NCBI GenBank assembly: GCA_949752735.1
Contig: OX457047.1
Coordinates: 11,845,976-11,909,975 of the forward strand
DNA length: 64,000 nt
DNA from: Lumbricus terrestris
Taxonomy: Eukaryota > Annelida > Clitellata > Crassiclitellata > Lumbricidae
Reading direction: 5' to 3'
The translations under genes and the position numbers were made by a program. The notes beneath the pieces are model-generated. The model made no database searches and had not been told where the DNA came from. It saw only the letters and a program-made list of their open reading frames with translations. Positions 1-11,846 of the stretch are shown here, in pieces. Every line of letters begins with the position of its first letter. Positions within the stretch are counted from its first letter, which is position 1.

Positions 1-39
1 TTTTAGTACATGATTGCACCTATGCTTGTCACCTCGTGC

Positions 40-990
40 CGTCGATTTCTGGAACCCTAACGACTAAACGGGGTCCTGGGCACGATGTTAAACTGCATCC
101 ATCCTCTGCCACAGGGAACCAGCAACTTCCCTGTGCCGGTGACACGAAACGGAGTATCCCTCTGAAAGCTATCCGGGGGGATGAATTAATCTATCCCCCC
201 GGATGGAATTAACCGGTCTATACTCTCCGGAGGGATAAACCATTCTGTCCCCTTTTTTGAAAAATGCGCATAATAATTTTTTTAATGCTGTAATCAAAAT
301 TTAAAGTGACTCTAATTGTTCTAAGTGTCCTAAGCAATGCTCAGATAAAGGCAACTCGAATTTATTTAGTGACTCGGAGTGCTCTTAAGTGTTTTAAATG
401 TTTTAAGTGCTCTAAAAACAGGGTAAAACATATTATCTAGTAGGAATAAACATACCTTTTAGTGTCATTGTTCAAAACAAAGCAGATGGAAATTAATTTG
501 CAGAAAAAATACACGCGGAAGCGGTTTTTTCGACTTTTTTTAATTTGGGGGGATACAATTAATACGGGGGATACTCTATTTCGTGACAGGGGTCCTAAGC
601 CCGGATAAAATGAGGAAGGTTTGCCAGATGGGTGGAGATACACTGGCAGTAAAAGACCAAGACCATTGATTCACCATTGAAATCCTCAAAAACCATGGCA
701 CAAGTGACATATAGCGACCCAGATGCTTCAAGGTGTCATGATGTGGAGCTGACATGCACAGGCCGGTCAGTACAGACCAGGTTGTCCTTCGTGCCTCTCT
801 CCCAATATTCTCTTCATCAAACAAGGTGGTCTAGCAGTCTAGCTGGTTCAAGATGTTAATGGTATGGACCTGCAGACCGGACAGGTTGAAGATGGGCAAT
901 ATGACGCGAGACAGACTCAAACAGAAAGTGGCGCCGGACACCTACGGGCATTTAGCCCAAGGATTCCGATGAACGACTAAACGAACGCCA
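40..990. repeat. Dispersed repeat family R, copy 1 (interrupted)
   Basis: Bases about 75-139 and 591-960 match the reverse complement of 50222-50720 almost base for base: the CTGCATCCATCCTCTGCC stretch, the GGATAAAATGAGGAAGGTTT stretch, and the CAGACCGGACAGGTTGAAG stretch. Copy 2 is continuous where this one is split by a 450-bp insert, so this copy was hit by a later transposon. Long frames exist in both copies but are broken. The class of the repeat is not recognised. Confidence 0.6.
140..588. mobile_element. TIR-bearing MITE inserted in repeat R
   Basis: The left end TGACACGAAACGGAGTATCC and the right end, read in reverse (TGTCACGAAATAGAGTATCC), form terminal inverted repeats of about 20 bp. 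Removing the segment restores continuity with repeat R copy 2 (CCTGTGCCGG then TCCTAAGCCC). The TSD is short or unclear (GG), so the superfamily is not assigned. The interior is AT-rich with no coding capacity. Confidence 0.6.
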
Positions 991-1009
991 TGGTCAACCT
1001 TCTCCATCA

Positions 1010-1250
1010 GTGTTTAACCTAGTCCCCGTCCTCTGGGGATCCAGATTTCTGGGGGGGGAACAATATAACGGACGGTCGCCGAAGTGCGCAGCGCCGAGAA
1101 GGGAAGGGTGTGGGAAGGGGATATGCTCCTTCCCCACCCGAGACTTTTTTGAATTTTTAAATTGCAATGGTAGCATTTTTGGCTGTTATCTTAACAAAAT
1201 AGCTGTATTTTTCAGTTCTGATGAGAGTGGCCTAGGACTTCAATAAATAC
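1010..1250 (+). repeat. Dispersed repeat family S, copy 1
   Basis: It shares GCCGAAGTGCGCAGCGCCGA, a G-rich block, and a downstream TGCAATGGTAGCAT motif with 5309-5530 and, inverted, with 35770-35960. The third copy is the last unit of a tandem array inside a hAT element (32240-36637). Family S is therefore probably derived from the internal repeats of a hAT-type element. It is non-coding. Confidence 0.55.
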
Positions 1251-1289
1251 ACTATGCAATACTAAACTTACAATAATATTGGAGGGCTA

Positions 1290-1775
1290 AGCTAAGCCTC
1301 CCTAAAAAAAGACCATCCATTTTTTTCACCATGTAAAAATGAAATTTTTCCACCATTAACCCCCTTTAGCCCCCCCCCAAACAACCCTAAAGGTACACAC
1401 AAGATTCGCCACAGTTTTGGCGGGTATGAAAAAAGGACCATTTTCCAAGATTTGACCAAATGACTAAAAAAAGGCATCAGAAATTTTGACGGCTGAACTG
1501 GAAATTTTTTCTTCAGATATTGGTCGATGACTAAAAAAATGTTGTCAGAAATTTCGGCGACTGAAAAGAGTAAATTTTCTCCCGCAAATTCAGCCCCCCC
1601 AAACTGAAATCCTGAAAGTAAGCTTACTGATAAAAAGTGTGTGGGGAGGGCAGGGGCTTCTGTCCCTATACATGGTGGGCACAGCTTGAGCCCAGTGAAA
1701 AATAGGGGGGAATAAAAAAAGAGCCAAATTTGATTAATCAAAAACTCACGTCGGTGGGGGGGAAAGCCGGCCATG
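1290..1775. repeat. Non-coding repeat with ATGACTAAAAAA subrepeats
   Basis: Several degenerate units of the type ATTTTGACCAAATGACTAAA...CATCAGAAATTTT recur here. The same subrepeat is found inside the hAT MITE at 25067-25345 and at 31200-31345. It is likely the interior of a non-autonomous hAT element; its ends were not resolved. Confidence 0.45.
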
Positions 1776-2149
1776 GAGGACAGTGTTCAATCTATAGGCA
1801 TCTCTAGGGAAGTTCCCCAGAAGTTACTTCCCCCCACAGAAAATTTTGGCAGAATGGTAATAGTTTTTAGCTATACTATCTACTTTTTGCATCACATTGT
1901 TATAATATACCATAATCAAATTTACGATTATGTGATTATAATAATATTATTTACTATTTAATGAATGACACAATCATAGTTATTATAATGAATATGATTT
2001 AATATTGATAGGCCTACTTGTACCAATACTACTTAGCAGTAATTTGTGTCATTGGTAGATTTATCATTTTTACCATCATGTAATATAAACTCCATTCTAG
2101 TCAATGGTGCTAAGCAATTGTAAATGCAGGACACTCGCCATCATCCTTA

Positions 2150-2450
2150 CACAGTAGCTCTCACAGGAGGCTTGAACCTGTGCTCTCTGCTCTATAAGGC
2201 GAGCACTGGGCTCTCTAACCCAGGGCTGTTTTTAAGAAATTTTTAGAACTGCACAACCCCTTCTTTCCTTTTCCATCCTCCATGGTAAATTACTTCCAAT
2301 CGGAGGACAATGGCCTTTTTTGCTAGTTTTAACTGTACAGAAGTGCTTCTACAACTGCATAAGGCCATTTAGAACTGCACATTTTGTGTACAACTGCACG
2401 TTAAAAAAGCCCTGCTCTAACCACTTGGCTATCATGTCTCACACATTGTG
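2150..2450 (-). repeat. tRNA-like sequence (SINE head or tRNA pseudogene), split by a MITE
   Basis: On the minus strand, a box-A-like TAGCCAAGTGGTTAGAG (2440-2415, continuing at 2212) is followed by a box-B-like GGTTCAAGCCT near 2175. The spacing fits a class II tRNA once the 194-bp insert and one TSD copy are removed. The acceptor stem is poor and there is no clear anticodon call. It is best read as a decayed tRNA-derived SINE head or pseudogene. Confidence 0.5.
2221..2414. mobile_element. hAT MITE, TSD CTCTAACC
   Basis: Ends CAGGGCTGTTTTTAAG and (reverse) CAGGGCTTTTTTAACG are imperfect inverted repeats. The 8-bp direct repeats CTCTAACC at 2213-2220 and 2415-2422 are exact. It is 194 bp, non-coding, and inserted in the box-A region of a tRNA-like sequence. 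Confidence 0.8.
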
Positions 2451-2556
2451 GAGATAATAAATTCCAGTTAGAATTCAAACAGAAGGAATAAAAAGAAACA
2501 GTCATGGACAAAATTCTGAATGTGTTAATACAGATGTAATTAAATCAGCTATTTGT

Positions 2557-2732
2557 TCATTTAACTTCAGCAAAATATCGCCAAATGTGTAATGCAAACT
2601 GAGGTGCCAACAGAGCAAGAATAGCCGATGAAAGTAAATTGACTCCATGGTTATCCAATACTGGAATTCCACTTATATGCTCAACATTGTTGCCAGGCAG
2701 TTGAACGATACAGCCAGTTTTCTTGTCCAGTC
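2557..2732 (-). CDS. TMEM19: TMEM19 last coding exon
   Basis: It starts after a TTACAG acceptor (2734-2733 is AG) and completes a Gly codon begun in the previous exon. It encodes 57 further residues beginning LDKKTGC and containing PVLDNHGVNLLSSAIL, the conserved C-terminal helix of the family. The TGA stop is at 2559-2557. The ending differs from vertebrates, as expected for the poorly conserved tail. Confidence 0.92.
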
Positions 2733-5700
2733 CTGTAACATTGAGAAAACAAACATTTCAAAGCTATGAGTCACATCACCAACGTTCCCTCTAATATTTT
2801 TCCTGTGTGCGCGGAGCTGACGGTTGTTTGAGCAACACAAATTTCCGCGTGGGCACCATATTTTCAGAAACATTAAATTTGTGTTTGAAAAATCTACAGG
2901 CCAAAACACACTAATTACACGTCTGTAATAATGTCCATTTTTAGATTAAAGATGATGTAGCCTATTTCGCAGAAATCACATATATATGGTTTTAATACTT
3001 ATCGCAAACGAAAATATTAGTGATACGATGAATAATACCAAGCCAATACTGAACTAGACATAGGCCTACCTGAGACTATATGATGGAGGCTACATGCAGT
3101 TCTTAATCTAGCATCAAAATAATGTTCAGTGCTAAAATTTCGCTGCATCCGATCTTTCAGCGACGACCATAATTGTTGATAAAATTAATCCTGTCGATAT
3201 TGACTGCCAGGCCAAGTCTCGTTGTTTGTGTTCTACTGACGCTGGAAGCTCCGTCTTTACGATCTCGCTAAGCCAATCAGTTTTAAAATTAGAAGAATAC
3301 CTTTTCTTTAAAAAAGCTGTTTCATATACTCTCATTCGCTTTGCGTTTCGACAAAGCTTACAAATTTCACTCACTAAGAAATAACCCTGTATTAAACTGA
3401 CTTCCAAAGTGAAATCCAACTCTGGTCATGTCTGTTTGCCATTTGACAGACAGTTCTGCAATATAGTCTACGGCATCGTCCTAGGCCTAGGGTTTTCCAC
3501 TCACCTATATAGTGGTTGACTGGAGTCTTTGGATGACTTTGGCTCCACCTGTTGGAACTAACTTACCAGCCGGAGCAGCCGCCTATGACGGCAAAGCAGC
3601 TGATAAGAATCAGCAAGCATCCCCTCTAAATTGGTTGGTGCCAAGCCGGTCTTCTGGTTTCGGGTCAAAGCAGGAGTCGCCAAGACGTCCACGTTAATGA
3701 CTGACACAGTTAAAGATGAGGTTGGAGCATCCCTTGTGATTAGTTATCTCTTAACAGATGTTCTTGTTTGTGACTCAATGAGTGGAGCGCTCAACTCGCA
3801 CTGGGCATTAATTATTCTCTTCAAAGCCGTGACTAGATCGTCCCTCAGATTCAACCTAGGTGGGAGCGTACGTGCTTCCAGCCTGCGTCAAGTCATTACA
3901 AAGCTCTGGAGGGGGTGCGGTTATAGTCATTAGTTGGGGAATTCGTCCGGGATAATTGACTATCGAATGGCTAGATGGCAGCTTGGTGGTCGTCCGCGCA
4001 CACAGATATTGACCACTCGGTGGGAAAATATGAGATCATAAATCAATGACTTACGTCAAGTTAAACAAATTTATCAAAACGTTAGTTTATATGCACTTCC
4101 TACCAAAATTTGTGCGCGGATATTTGAAACTGCTGCGCGGGGTTTTAAAATGAGGTGCGTGGCCGCGCTGCTGCGCAGCTTAGAGGGAACGTTGCACATC
4201 ACATGTTCTAATTTGATATATTCTCAATTACCATAATAAGATTTTTTAAACCAAAGGATAGCTACCAGCTGCTATTCAATATTGATTGACAACAAAGAAC
4301 TAATAGTGAAGCATTAGAAGACACGGAGGAGGGAATAAAGGCAGATTGTTGAAGGCTCTGAGGTTTGCAGACAATCAGGCAATGTTAGCGGGCAAAGAAG
4401 GCGACCTTCAGAAGATGATGATGAATCAATTAAACTCAGTCTCCATAGAGTACAAGACAGCACTTAAAGTTTAAAAAAAGAATTGCCTGGACGTTACTTA
4501 ACTTTCTAGTATATGCTGGCAAAATAAGTGGCAGGACGGCATTCAGATTTTAAAATAAGTGCATGGACGTCGTCCATGACCGTCCACACTTTAAGCTCTG
4601 GTACAAGATGAAAATTAACATCAAAATGACCAAAGTAATGTGGCGATGCTTATCAGGCTGGGCATCCTCTTATCTGTGTGAACTTTGCCTCCCCCTTTCC
4701 ACTTGCATAGGCCGCCGCGCACTGCACTCTGCTGTCCATGGTGACTTAACGGTTCCTTTCACTCGCTCTGCAACAATGCAGAGCCGTTCGTTCTCTCTTG
4801 TTGGTCCAACAGCCTGGAATGGGCTTCCCTTGACTTTGCCACACCTCCCAAGCTGTTCTCAATTTCACAAACTTTTGAAGACTGTTTTTTCCGCTTGATC
4901 TCGGCCAGGAGTGCCTCTGAGTAGGTACCTTGAAGGGGCGCTATATAAATTACGATTACCTGTACTTGATTGATGGATTGAAGAAGCAATGTTGACGATA
5001 ACAATTAATGGTGAGAAGGTTGAGCAGGTGGGTACATCTGAGTACTGTTATAATTATTCTCCAAAGTAATTAACAGGACTTAGTTGTTGAGAAAATTTGA
5101 CTTTCTTTTTCATTGATGTAGTCCAAGGTCCTGGACAACAGCAGCCAGTTTAATGAAGCAGTCTGGACGAGGGTTTAGGACAGTGTAGGCAACTAGGCAT
5201 AAGCACAGAGTTGACCCAAAGAGTATGAGTGCCCAAAGAATGTAAAAGAAAACCCAAATGGATTTTTTTATCCTTTTAGGTTAGGAGAGAGTTATTGAAT
5301 TTATCTCTGTGCAAAGGCGGGGACTTGGTCCTGGTTTTTCTTGGGGGGGGAGGCAAATGAGCGGTCAAAGGACAATTGCCGAGGTGCGAAGCGCCGAGCA
5401 GGGGAGGGCTTTTGGGAGAGTGTGCCCCTTTCCATTTTCAATTTTTTTATTTCCACACTGCAATGGTAGCATCTTAAAGGCTATCAGATTTGAAAATAAC
5501 GCAGTTGGCACGTTTTTTCATAAATTTTGGGAGAAAGACTAAAAAACTCATAAGAAAAATGTTCAGTCAAAGCCATGCCTTGATTCTCCTCACATTTGCC
5601 ACCCCACCCCTTCAAAACTTTCTGGATCCGTTACTGTATAGGCCTATAAGTGCACGACATCATTTATTCCGGATTTATTTTTTTCGGGCAGAAGTAAAAT

Positions 5701-8700
5701 CCTAACCCCCTCACTTCTGAAATCTCCCCTACGCCTATGGATGCTACCATCATTCCATGGACCCATATGCATAGTAAGGACATTAGCTCCCTCAGGTCGA
5801 AACCTGGGCTCACTGTAGCTCACTGTAGCTAATGGGCGAATCCGTAAGTTTGTCTCTGGTTCAGCTTACATGCATATCACCAGTTCTTAAAGTGTGGAAA
5901 AATAAGTGCCTGGATGCCCCTTAACTTTCCAAAAGAAGTGTCTGGATGCCCCTTACCTTTCCAGACTGTGATGGCCAATAAGTGGCAGGATGGCGTTCAG
6001 ACTTTCAAATAAGTGCATGGTCGCCGTCCATGACCGTCCAGGCACACTTTAAGCCCTGCATATCACCCTACCTGTCTGCCAGTGCATCAAGTACAGAATT
6101 GCTATGACGGTCTGGCATTGTCTCCTTGGCTATGTTCCAGCCTATCTATTTGAGCTCTGCTGTACAGTAACTGTTCGCCCTGCCTCTAGTGGGAAGCATT
6201 TGGTCCATCATATTTGAACCTCAACCTGTTAGTGTTGTGCATTCTCAGTTGAAGGTCCATCTGTCTGGTATAGTCTGCTATTGGAGATATGCCTGTTATC
6301 TATTCATCGGTGTTTTACAGGCTCCTTAAAACCTTTTTGTACGACTGTAGTTTAACTGGGAGCACCTCTGAGTAGAATTCTTGAAGGGGCACTATATAAA
6401 TTAGGAGTGCTACATAAATTCTTGAAATGAATGAATGAACAAATGAGAACAAGTTACAGATGCAGTGGAAAGGATCATTTCAAGTCTTGGGAAAAGTGGG
6501 CTTGACAGATTGTAGGATACACTAGCCTGGACAAAGTAAGCTGATTCACTGTAATGATACTGGCAGCAGGAACGGGAGAATGAGAAAATGACAAGGTATG
6601 ACTTTGGAGCTGTTATATACTGGAAATGGAAGAGAGTTCAACAGAGGTGTCTGTGCAAACTGCCCAAGATCTTCAATCAGTGATATTTCAGTTCTGAAAA
6701 TAATTTCCAATTTCAGTTAAGTTCTAATTCAAGTTATGAAATAATTTCAGTTCTAGAGGCCATGACCTAATTATGTAAGAATCAAGTCTTCATTAGGTCA
6801 TCACCTTGACCTCACTACGTCATCAAGTTGACCTTTGATCATTGATCACGTGACACCTGATAGTCAAACCAGCAGTTTATATACTACTCACTCATATGTA
6901 TCACAATAAGAACAATATTTTTCACTGAATGGATATATCTAATAGAACAGAACCTGAATACTGTAATGTTGCACCAAGGAATGAATCGACCAGTGACCCG
7001 ACCAATCCACATATGCCACCAAGAACGAGAATGGGCCACTGGGAAGCGCTGTTCATCATGACATTTTCATCTGCGCAAAGACACAAGACAACGAAATAGG
7101 CAAGTCCAGCAAGAAATCCACCAAAGATGCTGGCCACAGTGCCAGCAACAGACACAGCTCCGTTAGTTCCTGTAAACATGAAAAAGAAAACATGAAACAT
7201 CCATCAGGTGCAGACCATGGTGTAAGAATGGATGGTGTGCACACTTCCTATACTGGCCATACAATGTTTTTGGCCAGACTTATTTTATTTCAGCAGGTGG
7301 CGCTGGTGTCCCCATTTGATCGTTGGCAGCATAGACAATGTAGAGCAAGAAGTGTAAGGAACATTCGAAACATGGAACATATATATGGACAAAGAGAGGT
7401 CAGGAACATAGCAGGGAGTATCACTTGGAACATATAAGGGGCAATGAGGATCAGGTAACATTGCAGGGAACATGGAACATCACACGGAACACCAGGGAAC
7501 ATAGGCCTAAGCGAATATACAACAAAGAGCGTGGAACGTAAAGAACATGAAGCATCACAAAGAACATTGTGCAGAGAATATGGGAATATAGGACGATGAG
7601 GACGGAACATGCATGCATTACGGAACACACCACAAGGACTGTAGAACGTAAGAGACATGGAACGTCAGGAGAAACATCGGAGACATTAAGGAACATGGGA
7701 TACGGAAAGTGCAACAAGGAATTGGAACACAAGGAACATGGAACTTCATGGAAAATCAGAATCAGGACCTTCTTGAACAACTATGGATTTATGATAGTTT
7801 GCTTTTTTAAACATGACCCTTCTCTTAAGAACAAGGAATGCAGAACACAAAGAACAGGGAACATCACGGAACATAAGGAACATGAAACATCACAAGGAAC
7901 ACCAGAGACATCAGAAAACAAAAGACGCGGAACAAGCAACAAGGGTCGTGCAACATAAGCAACATACAACAAGAACCATGGAACATAAGGAACCTGGAAC
8001 ATCACGGGAAAATGAGAACATTTAAGAACACGGAATGTGGAACACACAACAGGGTCAGTGGAACGTAAGGAACATGGAACATAAGAGGGAAGATCAGAAC
8101 CATTAAGAAACATGGAACGCGGAATGGGGAACAAGGAATGTGGAACACAAGCAACAAGGAACATCAGGGAACGTAAGGAACATGGATCATCACTGGAAAA
8201 CAGAAAACGGAATGTGGAACACACAACAAGGTTCGTGGAATGCAAGGAACAAGGAACATAAGAGGAACACAAGAAATATTAAGGAACATGGAACCCGGAA
8301 TGTGCAACAAGGAATGTGGAACACAAGCAACAAGGAACATCAGGGAACGTAAGGAACATGGATCATCACTGGAAAACAGAAAACGGAATGTGGAACACAC
8401 AACAAGGTTCGTGGAATGCAAGGAACAAGGAACATAAGAGGAACACAAGAAATATTAAGGAACATGGAACCCGGAATGTGCAACAAGGAATGAGGAACAC
8501 AAGGAACATCAAGGAACATAAGAAACAAGGAACATCGCGAGAACTTCAGAGGCATTTAAAAAATACGGAACGCGGAACACGCAACAAAGACCGTGGAGCA
8601 TAAGGAACATGGAACACCAGAGGGAACGTCAGAAACATTAAGGAACAAGGAACGCGAAGCACGCAACAAGGACCGTGAAACATAAGGAACATGAATCATC

Positions 8701-11700
8701 AGGATAAACATCAGAAATATTATGGAACGCGGAATATGTAACAAGACTGTGGGACATAAGAAACAGGGAACACCAGGGAACACAAGGAACATGGAACGTC
8801 ACATTGAGCACCAGCGACATAAGAAAACAAAGGACGCAAAACAAACAACAAGGACCGTGGAACATAAGGGAATAAACAAACATAAGGAACCTGGTATATC
8901 ACAAGAAACATCAGGGAACAAGGAACACAGGGAGCATGGAACATCAATTTGTTTGTTTGTTTGTATGTGCACTTGTTATAGCGCCCCTTCAAGCTCTCTC
9001 TACTCAGAGGCGCTCCCGAATGCAGAGCAGACACTGCATCGGAGTTTCACGCCGAAGCGCTGAGCAATTGTGAGTGAAGGACTTGCCCAAGGTCTTTACG
9101 CGGCGAGGTGGATTCGAACCTCGAACCTTCCGGCTTCAAGGCAACGACGCCACCACTACACCACCGCGCCCCACAAGGGAACAGAAGGCACATCACAGAG
9201 AACAAGGGAACAAGGAACATCGATAGGAACATCAGGGTCATGGACACAGAGAAAATGGGAACGCAGGGAACACATAACATCACATGGAACAGAGAACACG
9301 GAACACAGGAGAAAAGGAAACAAAGAGCAAATGGAACAGAACATAGCAAAGATAATTTGTGTCGCCCTCCTCCTTCGTCCAGACATGAGACTGGCACTAA
9401 GGAACGGACGTGCAGTGAAGGAGTATAAGTATGTATGCCATGCAATATCATGAAATTCCATTAGGCTTATGGGCGAGGTCCGTCAAATGAGAACGCCATC
9501 ACAATCTAGCGTCTTTAGCCACAAATTTCAGTCAGCCAAGTGCGCACACCATCTCCTCTTACACCGTGGTGCAGACTAATGCCATTTAGTTAAATCTAAC
9601 AACATACATTTATTAAAAAACAGTCACAGAATAATGAATTCATCATCACATTATGCCGCCAAACTCTAGATTGCGACATTACCACAGAGCTCACGAGGAT
9701 AGTTGTATTTGTATGTAATACTTGTACGAGTACTTGTTATAGCGTCCCTTCAAGATTTTTACTCAGAGGCACTCCCGACTGCAATGCATACACTGAAGTG
9801 CATTATTATTATTATTACTATTTTTTCTTATTTCCCCGAGGTATTTAGGATCCCTCGCGGACTTATCTCCTAACTACTGCTATAAAACCAGTCCGGAATG
9901 GCCCTATTCGTCTGCTTCCAGGCTTGCGAAAGTGCCTCTGAAAGCAACTGCGTTGAACCTCTGTATTGTCAACGAGAGGCGTTGGAATAAAAACGTGGTT
10001 TCTCGTGGGTCCCCTGTAATGGTGCAAAGCTTTTGGACCAGGTCTGACAGGAAGTTCAACCCGTCGTTGTTGATCGGGCCCAGAGTTTCAAAAGCCAGAG
10101 GGATGAAAAGGTGCGTGGACGACAGCTTTGTATATTTGTCTATCTTTCTGGTCGATGCCCGCTCTGCAGCAGCACCAGCAGTTTGGGAGGCAAATAGGAA
10201 GCAGCCGGGGTGGCTATCACGTTGCGTCCCAGATGAGGCATCGCCCGACGCACCATGGAATGAGGTTAAGGCCATCTGGACATCTTCCGTCCGTTCTCAA
10301 GAGGCCCAAGGGCTCCTTTGTGGATGGATAACCCGCACGGATCAGGCTCCAAAAAATTATATTGTTCACAGCTGCCTGTCTCGGCAAGCGACACGGGCCA
10401 AGCGTGCAGGAGAGCCCGTGATGGCCATCTGCCAACACCAGGGCCTAGCAGGGGCACCCATGTGGTCCGCAGAGTGGGACTCTCAGCCGCAATCCAGCCG
10501 CCACCCTGATCGATTCGTCATCTAGCCTAAGCCCGCAGTTTGTGACGGGTAGGGTCAGCAGCCAGTCCCCAGCGTGTGGGACTGATATGGCTACGACCCC
10601 CGTCGATCAGAGGTTTGTCCCAAGCTGATTGTTTATGGGCGAGGCCACCCTCTGGGCATTCCACAGTACTTGCCTCGACCCATCTGGTAGTCAGTGCCAC
10701 GCGTTGTTGGTCAGCTGGCGTTGTGTCTCCCAACATGGTGGACTGGAGCAGATCGGTCCCTGCGGCTGAAGCCAGAAAGGCGGGTAGTGCCAGTGAGGTA
10801 ACCGATCGGATTCCCAGTTCGTCCCTTTTAATGGGGATTGAGGCCTGAAGCCATGCGTCATCCGATAAGGGGCGGTTGAGAACCATGCCCAGGCCAGATC
10901 ACAAGGCTGCATCATATTGCAGTAGTCCTGGATGGTCAACACAAGGACAGATGTGCAATGTGTGTAGTAGCCTCGTCGTGCTGAGCGAATACCTCAGCAG
11001 AATGAGAGCATCATGCATGGAAATGTCTGATAGTTTCTCGATCATCCGCCTTAATTCGACCGTGTGAGCTTCCAAAGCCTCCTCCAACGAGCGTTGGGTC
11101 GATAAAGGGGCCCCCAAGAGCGAAGCATTCTGTGGCTTGGTCCTTGAAAAAAGTTCCAGTGGGAGTTTGTCATCTCCGACGCTGGGAGAAGTTGAGATTA
11201 TCTCGCATTTTGAACGGTTGAGTTGCAAACCGAGATCCTTGCATTTCAACTCCAATAGTCCCACGTCCTCAGCCACCACCATCGCCACTCCCCCGAGAGT
11301 GAGGTCGTCAAGAAAGCCAAGAGTAAGTGGTGACGACATCTGAGCCAAAATGGGTTGAAGGGGTAGACAAAACAGCAGAGGACCAAGCGGATCGTCTTGT
11401 TGGCGTCCGACCTGCGACAACGGCGTGAAAGCGCCATATTTCAGATTCGATGGCTCAGAATGGCCATAAAGCAAAAAGGAGCGAGTTCAGGAAGTATTTC
11501 GTAGAGTGATAGTAACATTTGGTCTCTGAAGAGGATATTGAAGGCATTGGAGAAATCTAATTTTACCAAAATTGATTCATCGTCCAAGAAGCGTCTTGCT
11601 GCGTGGACAGCCGCCTCTACTATTATTACTATTATTATTATTATTATTATAACTGTCGGATTATATCATTGTTACAAAGGCAATGTGGAAGAGAAGCAGA

Positions 11701-11800
11701 TGGCGTTCCCCTGCTGGACTGCCACCGAGATTCTTTGAAGAAGGTAACTCGTCTTGAGTCTGTCCTGAGTCGCCTCGGTCAACCTTTGTCCCTTTTTAAA

Positions 11801-11846
<46 letters not shown>

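Larger units (their letters stand above)
4340..5045 (+). pseudogene. Fragment of non-LTR reverse transcriptase, interrupted twice
   Basis: Conceptual pieces ALRFADNQAMLAGKEGDLQ (near 4360), KMKINIKMTKVM (4608-4640) and ITINGEKVEQVGTSEYC (near 5000) are consecutive blocks of an RTE/CR1-type RT. They cover the F-A-D-D motif C region (here FADN), the INxKKTKVM block and the NGExxEQV block. The first break is a hAT MITE (4458-4600) and the second is an L2-like 3' fragment (about 4641-4984). The fragment is old and non-functional. Confidence 0.6.
7330..9345 (+). repeat. Degenerate GGAACAT-type tandem array 1
   Basis: About 2 kb is built from GGAACAT and close variants (GGAACATAAG, GGAACATGGA, GGAACACAAC) spaced about 8-14 bp apart. 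The plus strand is strongly A/G biased. Long frames on both strands are artefacts of the repeat (FPxVPxVP-like translations on the minus strand). A SINE (8945-9178) interrupts it. It lies in a TMEM19 intron. A related array with a different variant mix is at 48810-49930. Confidence 0.85.

Noticed and set aside
7290..8880. Overlapping minus-strand frames rich in CSLRST and VPCSL
   Set aside because: They are translations of the GGAACAT array, with the same text repeated at the 176-bp period.
9904..10525. A 197-codon plus-strand frame opposite the RLE copy G
   Set aside because: It is antisense to a well-supported retrotransposon C-terminus and has no recognisable domain.
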